This document shows, one piece after another, positions 1-4,957 of a stretch of 7,022 nt of DNA (position 1 is the first letter of the stretch; each line of letters starts with the position of its first letter). The DNA is from Desulfobulbus sp. (GTDB taxonomy: Bacteria > Desulfobacterota > Desulfobulbia > Desulfobulbales > Desulfobulbaceae), in NCBI GenBank assembly GCA_030600525.1, contig JAUVLX010000181.1, forward strand, positions 1-7,022, in the 5' to 3' direction. Below the pieces are notes generated by a model. It was not told the origin of the DNA. It made no database searches and saw only the letters and a list, made by a program, of their open reading frames with translations. The position numbers and the translations under genes were made by a program.

Positions 1-15
1 GGGGGAGGAGTGATG
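1..15 (+). promoter_or_regulatory. Ribosome binding site and possible TGATG stop/start overlap
   Basis: A purine-rich GGGGGAGGAG stretch at 1-10 provides a Shine-Dalgarno sequence for the AsmA start. TGA at 11-13 overlaps ATG at 13-15. If an upstream gene is read in that frame (the visible codons are open), it would end here and be translationally coupled to the AsmA gene. Only ten bases of upstream sequence are available, so the upstream gene itself is an inference. Confidence 0.45.
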
Positions 16-2043
16 AGGACTTTTTTTCGTTGGCTGTTGAAGGGTTTTTTGGCGGTAGTTGTATGTCTTGTTTTGTTGATCGGTGCGGTGACTTTTTTTA
101 AAATTCCGATTAATCTGACCTCGTTTAAAGAGCCTGTCGAGAAAATTGCCAGCAGTGCTTTACACCGACCGGTAATTATAGACGGTTCTATTGTGATCTC
201 AACCTCGCTAAAACCTGTCTTCACTCTCAAGGGGTTGCAAATCGAAAATCCGGATGGTTTTACCCAGGAAAAATTTCTTTCTCTGGATCAGGCCAGAATC
301 CAGGTGGCTCTCCTGCCGCTTTTGCAAAAAAAACTGCATTTCCCTGAAATTATTGTTCAGCAGCTGCTCGTCACTCTGGAAGAAAATGAAAACGGAGTGG
401 TTAACTGGGCATTTTCTCAAAAGGATGATGCTGAGAAGAAGCAACCTGCTCCGGAGCAGGCACCTGAAAAACGTAAAAACGGCGCGCAGAAGCTTGAATT
501 GACAGATGACTCCATTGTAGTGGAAAAACTTCGTTTTGATAATATTGTCGTAACCCACTACACGCCTCAGGCAAAAGAACCCACTACGTTAGAGCTGAAG
601 GAGTGTAAGGGGTCCATGACGCCTGGTTCTCCTCTCCAGCTTGATATGGTTGGGGAGTTACTCACCTTTCCTTATTCCTTGAACATTTCCATCGCTTCCC
701 TTGAAGAATTTCTTGTTAGTAATAGTACCTGGATGGAGGTTGAGACTGAAATTGCCGGCACTCTGCTTAATTTTACGGGTAATGTAAACGTTGCCCCGGC
801 CCACAGAGCACTGGCCCTGCAGGTAAAGATTGAAGGCGAAAATTTAAAAAGTCTTGACCAGCTCTTGAAGGTTGATCTGCCACCGCTGGCTAAATACAGT
901 GTTGAAACTGACCTTACACTGCAAAAACAGCGGTTTGATCTGAAAAATCTGTCTGTTTCGACCGGGAGCAGCAGTCTTGTTGGGACGGCAACCGTGGTTA
1001 AAGGGAAAAAGGTTACTGCTGAGGTCGATTTTCATTCACCATTGATTCAGCTTGATGATTTTGTGTTTGATGACTGGTCATGGTCAGGAGAAAAGGGATC
1101 GCAAGAAACAAAGCAACAGGAGGACACGGAGGAGAAAACCGCAGGTAAGGAAAAGACAGGAACAGAAGTACGAAAACTGGTTGATCCGGATTTGCTCGAT
1201 GATTTTGATATTGCCCTGACCATTCGTGCCGATCAGGTACTGTCTGGTGTTGATCAGTTGGGCAGTGGTTCGTTGAAGGCAGCGTTACGTGACGGACGCA
1301 TGGCAATTGAACCGCTTGAGTTACAGGTTCCGGGTGGGGAGATTAAGATGTCTGCCTCCATTAAACCAGGGCTGGAGGAATCTGACGCTACTTTTCGGGC
1401 AGTGATCCGTAATTTTGATATTGGTATTCTGGTTCGTCGGCAGGAGCCGGAAGCAAAAATGTCGGGTTTGGTCAATCTGGATGTGGATCTTCATTCTTCC
1501 GCAAACACCATTGATCAGATTTTTGCCAACGGTAACGGCTATTTTGATTTTTCAGGTCACCTTGAGAATCTTGGTGCCGGGATCATCGACCTGTGGGCAG
1601 TGAATTTGATCGCAGCCATTGTCTCAAGCACCGAGGAGGAACAGTCTGAAGTGAATTGTGCCGTTGGCAGGTGGTCTGTGGTAGATGGACTATTAACCCC
1701 AGATGTTTTTTTTATCGATACGAGCAAAATCCGTATCTGCGGCAAGGGGCAGGTTGATTTTAGGAAAAATACGGTGGAATTAACTGTTTCACCGATACCG
1801 AAGAAACCAGAATTTTTTAATCTTGCGACCCCGTTAAAGATCAGTGGTAGCTTTGAAAATATTAATTTTGGGCTTCGGAAAGGGGCGTTGGTGGGAACGG
1901 CTGCAAGGTTTCTTGCCAGCCCGGTGGTTGTACCGATAAAACGAGTTTTTTCCGATCAGATTCCCGAAGATGGCAACGATGCCTGCGGGGTGCCCCTGGG
2001 GCCTGACAATCGGACTAACGTAAGTGTTAATGGGTGTGACTGA
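13..2043 (+). CDS. AsmA family inner-membrane-anchored envelope protein
   Basis: This 676-residue protein belongs to the AsmA family, large periplasmic proteins tethered to the inner membrane and linked in other bacteria to outer-membrane assembly or lipid transport. An N-terminal membrane anchor spans about residues 8-30, preceded by basic residues (RTFFRWLLK). The AsmA N-terminal pattern follows: a LHRPVIIDGSI segment near 51-61, a LLPLLQKKL segment near 101-109, and ENENGVVNWAF near 126-136, the typical 'NxxGxxNW' site. The C-terminal third has AsmA_2 hallmarks: GNGYFDFSG, a small CAVGRWSVVDGLL strand pair, GKGQVDF and the PLKISGSFENINFG ending. Two charged, low-complexity linkers (about residues 136-162 and 357-390) split the protein. 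The ATG at 13 is preferred over the GTG at 10, because the GTG overlaps the Shine-Dalgarno GGAGGAG at 4-10. The precise substrate or partner cannot be read from the sequence. Family assignment is confident; role is by family only. Confidence 0.9.
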   Translation: MRTFFRWLLKGFLAVVVCLVLLIGAVTFFKIPINLTSFKEPVEKIASSALHRPVIIDGSIVISTSLKPVFTLKGLQIENPDGFTQEKFLSLDQARIQVALLPLLQKKLHFPEIIVQQLLVTLEENENGVVNWAFSQKDDAEKKQPAPEQAPEKRKNGAQKLELTDDSIVVEKLRFDNIVVTHYTPQAKEPTTLELKECKGSMTPGSPLQLDMVGELLTFPYSLNISIASLEEFLVSNSTWMEVETEIAGTLLNFTGNVNVAPAHRALALQVKIEGENLKSLDQLLKVDLPPLAKYSVETDLTLQKQRFDLKNLSVSTGSSSLVGTATVVKGKKVTAEVDFHSPLIQLDDFVFDDWSWSGEKGSQETKQQEDTEEKTAGKEKTGTEVRKLVDPDLLDDFDIALTIRADQVLSGVDQLGSGSLKAALRDGRMAIEPLELQVPGGEIKMSASIKPGLEESDATFRAVIRNFDIGILVRRQEPEAKMSGLVNLDVDLHSSANTIDQIFANGNGYFDFSGHLENLGAGIIDLWAVNLIAAIVSSTEEEQSEVNCAVGRWSVVDGLLTPDVFFIDTSKIRICGKGQVDFRKNTVELTVSPIPKKPEFFNLATPLKISGSFENINFGLRKGALVGTAARFLASPVVVPIKRVFSDQIPEDGNDACGVPLGPDNRTNVSVNGCD

Positions 2044-2092
2044 ATCCTGCCACCGGAGTGGACGGCTACCTTGATCAAACGATAGCGATCAA

Positions 2093-2671
2093 TTATTGTA
2101 ATACCATCTCCCTGGCGATTTGTTCAGCCTGCAAGGCATAGGTGCTTATATCGGTATTGGGCTTCATATCCAGATCAGACGCCAGTATTGTTTTTACTGA
2201 AAATCCGTAGAGCTTAAGATACATGCTATATCGCTTAAGCACATCTTCATGGGCGACACGGGTATCTACCTGTGAGAGGATGAGTAGTGCTATTTTTCCT
2301 TTGGGGAGACGACTGGCATCGGTAGGGTTTGAAATATATTCAGGCCGTATAAGCGACCACATTCTGTCGTAAAATGATTTGAACTGACCAGAGGTATCAC
2401 CAAAATAGACAGGGGACGAGAACACTGTAATATCTGCAGTGAAGAGATCTTCTAATATTGGGGTAGCATCATCGCGTAGAATGCATTTTTCCGAACGGGT
2501 ATGACACCCTTCACATCCCTGGCAACCTCTGTATTGCATGCCGTTGAGATAGTAATCTTTAACGGTGGCACCCCGGCGTTCGGCAGTCTCGGTGAATGCC
2601 TTGGCAATACGGGCCGTGGTACCATTTTTTCTCGGACTGCCAAGGATATTTATAATTTCCAATCGTTTCAC
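2093..2671 (-). CDS. NAD(P)H-dependent FMN reductase-like iron-sulfur flavoprotein
   Basis: This 192-residue protein has a flavodoxin-like fold of the NADPH-dependent FMN reductase / iron-sulfur flavoprotein group. The N-terminus INILGSPRKNGTTARIAKAF (residues 7-26) is the first strand plus FMN-phosphate loop. SSPVYFGDTSGQFKSFYDR (85-103) is the second FMN-contacting segment typical of the family. Between them Cys50, Cys53, Cys56 and Cys63 make a C-x2-C-x2-C-x6-C motif followed by the ILRDD turn. In characterised iron-sulfur flavoproteins such a compact motif holds a 4Fe-4S cluster that passes electrons to FMN; some relatives with similar cysteines have no proven cluster. It is probably cytosolic and redox-active, with acceptor unknown. 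The start is GTG (2671-2669): an in-frame TAA lies only a few codons upstream with no ATG between, and the ribosome site is weak. It converges with AsmA and lies 163 bases downstream of the next minus-strand gene. Confidence 0.9.
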   Translation of the reverse strand: MKRLEIINILGSPRKNGTTARIAKAFTETAERRGATVKDYYLNGMQYRGCQGCEGCHTRSEKCILRDDATPILEDLFTADITVFSSPVYFGDTSGQFKSFYDRMWSLIRPEYISNPTDASRLPKGKIALLILSQVDTRVAHEDVLKRYSMYLKLYGFSVKTILASDLDMKPNTDISTYALQAEQIAREMVLQ

Positions 2672-2722
2672 CGCATTGTAGAGAGGTTAACACGTATCTG
2701 GTGAGTATGTTTGTTTGAAAAA

Positions 2723-2752
2723 CGTACTAAAATGCTTTAGCATATTTTTACG
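2723..2752. promoter_or_regulatory. 30-bp imperfect palindrome, candidate operator
   Basis: The segment starts CGTA and ends TACG, with an ATGCTTTAGCAT core at 2732-2743. Comparing it with its own reverse complement in register gives 22 of 30 matching positions around the centre at 2737/2738. It lies about 50 bases upstream of the GTG of the minus-strand flavoprotein gene, a position suited to an operator or leader hairpin. The T-rich run to the right of the core is too loosely placed for a convincing terminator. No regulator family is recognised from the core. Confidence 0.4.
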
Positions 2753-2753
2753 A

Positions 2754-2770
2754 AATTATCCCTGATAATT
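2754..2770. repeat. Perfect 7-bp inverted repeat AATTATC-CCT-GATAATT
   Basis: AATTATC at 2754-2760 and GATAATT at 2764-2770 are exact reverse complements separated by CCT. The element sits one base from the 30-bp palindrome and directly abuts the next one. Read on the minus strand it contains GATAAT, a possible -10 element, although no good -35 is found 17 bases further upstream. Confidence 0.4.
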
Positions 2771-2792
2771 AACAGGTCCGATCGATCCTGTT
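2771..2792. promoter_or_regulatory. 22-bp imperfect palindrome in a possible promoter spacer
   Basis: AACAGG at 2771-2776 and CCTGTT at 2787-2792 flank a CGATCG centre; 18 of 22 positions match the reverse complement. On the minus strand a TTGAAA (-35-like, 2796-2791) overlaps one edge, and AT-rich -10-like sequence (TTAATT or AATTAT, 18 or 20 bases on) follows the other. A palindrome lying between -35 and -10 with a long spacer is the arrangement used by MerR-family activators, but the -10 match is mediocre. It could instead be a weak stem-loop ending the transcript of the upstream minus-strand gene, although no proper T-run follows. Confidence 0.35.
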
Positions 2793-2834
2793 TCAATGAG
2801 ACCGTTAGTGGGAAAGTGGTGTAGCCTACATCGG

Positions 2835-3956
2835 TTATCTCTGCCAGTTGTGATCACTCGTGATGGAAACCTGCTTCATTCGTTGGCGACAGGTTGTGAT
2901 TTGGCTATTGTTGACCGCAAGGATATTTCTCCCGCCCCGCAACAGTTCCAGTGTCGAGAGGATTTTGTCAATATTTTCCGGCGATGACTGGAGACCGTCG
3001 ATAAGGAAAACTGGCAGGTGGCCAAACAAAATCTGGTGCAATGCGGCCAGGCTCTGTATCAGATGAGGCATTGATGAAAAATTAGCTGTCAGAGAAATTG
3101 TTTTCCCTTGGGTGGCAACTTTAGCTGGAGAGGGTGTGGGGGAGAACATACTTTTTATACGTTGGTTTACTTTTTTCAACAAAGAGGCGGAGAGAGGCAT
3201 GGACTGCTTGTTCAACAACTCGGTGAGCAAGGTAAGTGGGAGATGGTTATTTTGATCCCTCTGGTCTGTGAGGTGTATAAAAAAGGGGATTTGAGGATAA
3301 ATCTCTTTTTTTGCCCGGATAAATCGTTGAGAACGCTGTGTTGCATGTAGCAGGATTGCATAAATTTTTTTTTGGGCAGGATCTAACGCGGTTGAAAGGG
3401 CCGTAAGTTGATTGATGAGGGCTTTGTCCAATCCACGGTGCAGGCGGTCTGTGCCTTTTCGTAGCGCAATCATCTCTTTGAGTGGTTGGAGCAGTTCTGG
3501 TGGGTACGGTCTTGTTAGATCATTAAGCAGTTGTCGTAGTTGCTGATCGATTTCGCTCCATCTGGTCGAGCTTGATAATTCAACAAAATTCATCCAACGG
3601 CTGTGGTCAATACGGCGGCCTACTTCAATTCGATCGAGTTCATACAGCGCTTCGTCAATCATGGCAAGGTTCTTTACCAAGGTGCTGTCTGCTGAAAAAA
3701 TAGCAAATGCCGCTGTTTTTTTCTGTGTAAGAACATGTTTGGTATGGCCATGTTGGCTGACAGTCTTCCTCGTGTTTTCTATGAGTGGCTGCAGATGGGA
3801 GGAAGAAGGCGGCTGTATTGTCTGCAACAGTTCAAACACTGCCTGTACAGCTTTGCTGTCTTCGCTGGCAAGGATATTCACGCCACCTTTGACCGTTATC
3901 CAATGCGTGTCCGCAACCACTGTATGTGCTCGAATCCGAAATTGGAGCAGTTCCAT
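2835..3956 (-). CDS. Unrecognised protein resembling an eroded ABC/SMC-like ATPase
   Basis: I do not recognise a named family for this 373-residue protein. The N-terminus (residues 3-47) has the plan of RecF/SMC-like ATPases: LLQFRIRAHTVV, then WITVKGGVNIL, then ASEDSKAVQAVFELLQTI where a Walker A loop and helix would stand. Lys35 is kept, but the loop glycines and the Ser/Thr after the lysine are missing. Residues about 95-280 are mostly helical, with no long heptad coiled coil obvious. Near the C-terminus, NFSSMPHLIQSLAAL (292-306) sits where an ABC signature helix is expected. PVFLIDGLQSSPENI (315-329) resembles Walker B and D-loop with Gly321 in place of the catalytic glutamate, and NILAVNNSQ (344-352) resembles the switch region without its histidine. 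ATP hydrolysis is therefore doubtful. No signal peptide is seen. The ATG at 3956 has a good AGGA five bases upstream. It is transcribed divergently from the DUF4388 gene. The fold assignment is inference from motif order. Confidence 0.75.
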   Translation of the reverse strand: MELLQFRIRAHTVVADTHWITVKGGVNILASEDSKAVQAVFELLQTIQPPSSSHLQPLIENTRKTVSQHGHTKHVLTQKKTAAFAIFSADSTLVKNLAMIDEALYELDRIEVGRRIDHSRWMNFVELSSSTRWSEIDQQLRQLLNDLTRPYPPELLQPLKEMIALRKGTDRLHRGLDKALINQLTALSTALDPAQKKIYAILLHATQRSQRFIRAKKEIYPQIPFFIHLTDQRDQNNHLPLTLLTELLNKQSMPLSASLLKKVNQRIKSMFSPTPSPAKVATQGKTISLTANFSSMPHLIQSLAALHQILFGHLPVFLIDGLQSSPENIDKILSTLELLRGGRNILAVNNSQITTCRQRMKQVSITSDHNWQR

Positions 3957-4009
3957 TGTTTCCTGACGACCAAGAGGTTAATGTTGTTTATGAGAAAAGA
4001 TAGACACGA

Positions 4010-4027
4010 AGTGGCATTTGTGCCACT
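4010..4027. promoter_or_regulatory. Perfect palindrome AGTGGCA-N4-TGCCACT in a divergent intergenic region
   Basis: AGTGGCA (4010-4016) and TGCCACT (4021-4027) are exact reverse complements with a four-base centre TTTG. The site lies 53 bases upstream of the minus-strand ATG at 3956 and 135 bases upstream of the plus-strand ATG at 4163. Neither side is followed by a T-run, so a terminator is unlikely. The symmetry and position fit an operator for a dimeric regulator; which one is unknown. Confidence 0.45.
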
Positions 4028-4085
4028 ATGCTGGGTGTTCTCGAATTGGCCGGCAAGAAGTTTGTTTTGGTAAAAGAGAAATAAC

Positions 4086-4120
4086 TTGACATCTTTTCCC
4101 CGGATGGGAAACTGTACATA
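4086..4120 (+). promoter_or_regulatory. Candidate promoter region with TTTCCC-N5-GGGAAA inverted repeat
   Basis: A consensus -35 hexamer TTGACA lies at 4086-4091, followed by the perfect inverted repeat TTTCCCCGGATGGGAAA at 4095-4111 and the AT-rich TGTACATA at 4113-4120. No good -10 is found at 16-19 bases; the nearest plausible one, TACATA, is 23 bases away. The promoter is therefore non-canonical, needs an activator that shortens the effective spacing, or is a coincidence. The site is suited to control the DUF4388 gene starting at 4163. Confidence 0.35.
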
Positions 4121-4162
4121 GATTACTAGCTTTTTGTATCCCTCTAACCCCCTTTGTTACAT

Positions 4163-4762
4163 ATGAAATCCGTCTTGCAGACACTTTTCAAATCAAAAGT
4201 GCAGCCTCTGGTTGAAGCTGTCCCGCCTCAGGAGAAAAAGCAATGGGGACAACAGCCAGAGGAGACAAGTAAGGTCTCGTTGCAAGGTGATATTTCGGCA
4301 ATTGCGATTGATGATATTTTTCAACTTCTTGATCACGCAGGACTTACCGGAGAATTGGAAGTTCTTACCACTGGGAATAGTGGATGCTTTTTTTTCACCA
4401 AGGGGTTGTTGGTCTTTGGCATGCTGGAAACCAGTCAGAAAAAGATCGGTGAGATTTTGCTGGCTGAACAACAGATTACTTCGCAACAGTTGGAGGAGTG
4501 TCTCGTCATCCACCGAGCAGGTGATCGCCAGCAGCGACTTGGGCACATCTTGATCCAACAAGGCTACATTCATCCAGACAACCTGACGTCTTCCCTTGGC
4601 CGACAGATAAAGGATGCCTTTTTTGAGGCCCTTTCCTGGAAAGAGGGTACCTTCTTTTTTTACATTGATCAGACCCCTAAGCAAGATCGGTTGTTAGTTA
4701 ACGAGCGCGTAGACCATTTGCTTTTGGAAGGTATGGTCTATATAGATGATAACAACGCCTGA
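4163..4762 (+). CDS. PatA-N (DUF4388) domain protein with GspE-N-like tail
   Basis: This soluble 199-residue protein has no signal peptide or membrane segment. After a polar, proline- and glutamine-rich leader (residues 1-38), GDISAIAIDDIFQLLDHA (42-59) followed by TGELEV and a SGCFFFTKGLLVFGML strand pair matches the PatA N-terminal domain (DUF4388), named from a cyanobacterial response regulator and frequent in deltaproteobacterial signalling proteins. The segment KIGEILLAEQQITSQQLEECL (94-114) and its partner LGHILIQQGYIHPDNL (126-141) form the paired short helices of the GspE/MshE N-terminal type. The protein ends with FFEALSWKEGTFFFYID. There is no receiver domain, GGDEF domain or ATPase, so it is probably an adaptor or ligand-sensing protein. 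ATG 4163 is chosen over TTG 4154, but neither has a clear Shine-Dalgarno sequence. It is divergent from the eroded-ATPase gene. The domain call is fairly sure; the function is unknown. Confidence 0.82.
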   Translation: MKSVLQTLFKSKVQPLVEAVPPQEKKQWGQQPEETSKVSLQGDISAIAIDDIFQLLDHAGLTGELEVLTTGNSGCFFFTKGLLVFGMLETSQKKIGEILLAEQQITSQQLEECLVIHRAGDRQQRLGHILIQQGYIHPDNLTSSLGRQIKDAFFEALSWKEGTFFFYIDQTPKQDRLLVNERVDHLLLEGMVYIDDNNA

Positions 4763-4802
4763 CTTTTTCTTTCCCCCATTCTTACCTTTTTGCCACTTAT
4801 TT

Positions 4803-4831
4803 TTCAGAACGCATACTTTCTGTTCGATAAT
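4803..4831 (+). promoter_or_regulatory. Possible sigma-70-type promoter for the decarboxylase gene
   Basis: TTCAGA at 4803-4808 (four of six matches to TTGACA) is followed after 17 bases by GATAAT at 4826-4831 (five of six matches to TATAAT). Transcription would begin near 4838, about 120 bases before ATG 4958. The spacing is ideal and the -10 is good, but the -35 is only fair. No terminator is visible between the DUF4388 stop and this point, so read-through is also possible. Confidence 0.4.
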
Positions 4832-4838
4832 ACTGTTT

Positions 4839-4853
4839 CCCTGTAGTATAGGG
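4839..4853 (+). other. Small hairpin at the expected 5' end of the decarboxylase mRNA
   Basis: CCCTGT and ATAGGG can pair (five Watson-Crick pairs and one G-U) around a three-base AGT loop. The same stretch also lies inside a second dyad, ATACT at 4830-4834 with AGTAT at 4845-4849, which overlaps the -10 element. It may be a 5' stabilising hairpin or an operator. It has no T-run and is not a terminator. Confidence 0.25.
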
Positions 4854-4893
4854 CGGTAACACGCGGGAGCGTCATTCACAGGATATTTAAAAA

Positions 4894-4917
4894 ATGTATA
4901 ATTCTGCCCACGGGTAG
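4894..4917 (+). CDS. Seven-codon mini-ORF (MYNSAHG) upstream of the decarboxylase
   Basis: An ATG at 4894 opens a frame of seven codons ending in TAG at 4915-4917, with AGGA at 4880-4883 as a possible ribosome site ten bases before. It is in a different frame from the decarboxylase and stops 40 bases before ATG 4958. It could act as a leader that couples or delays translation, or be chance. I see no run of one amino acid that would suggest attenuation. Confidence 0.15.
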   Translation: MYNSAHG

Positions 4918-4957
4918 GAATTTGGTCTCTGCCTATAGGGAGCGTTCAGCATCAATC

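Noticed and set aside
2071..2092. Inverted repeat TTGATC...GATCAA between the convergent genes, considered as a shared terminator or an FNR-type site
   Set aside because: The stem is six pairs with a ten-base loop and no T-run, and the half-site spacing does not fit the FNR TTGAT-N4-ATCAA arrangement.
3661..4073. Plus-strand open frames opposite the eroded-ATPase gene
   Set aside because: They are cysteine- and tryptophan-rich shadow translations; the minus-strand frame has a good ribosome site and a coherent protein.
4193..4684. 163-residue minus-strand open frame across the DUF4388 gene
   Set aside because: It is antisense to a recognisable domain protein and has no family-like pattern.
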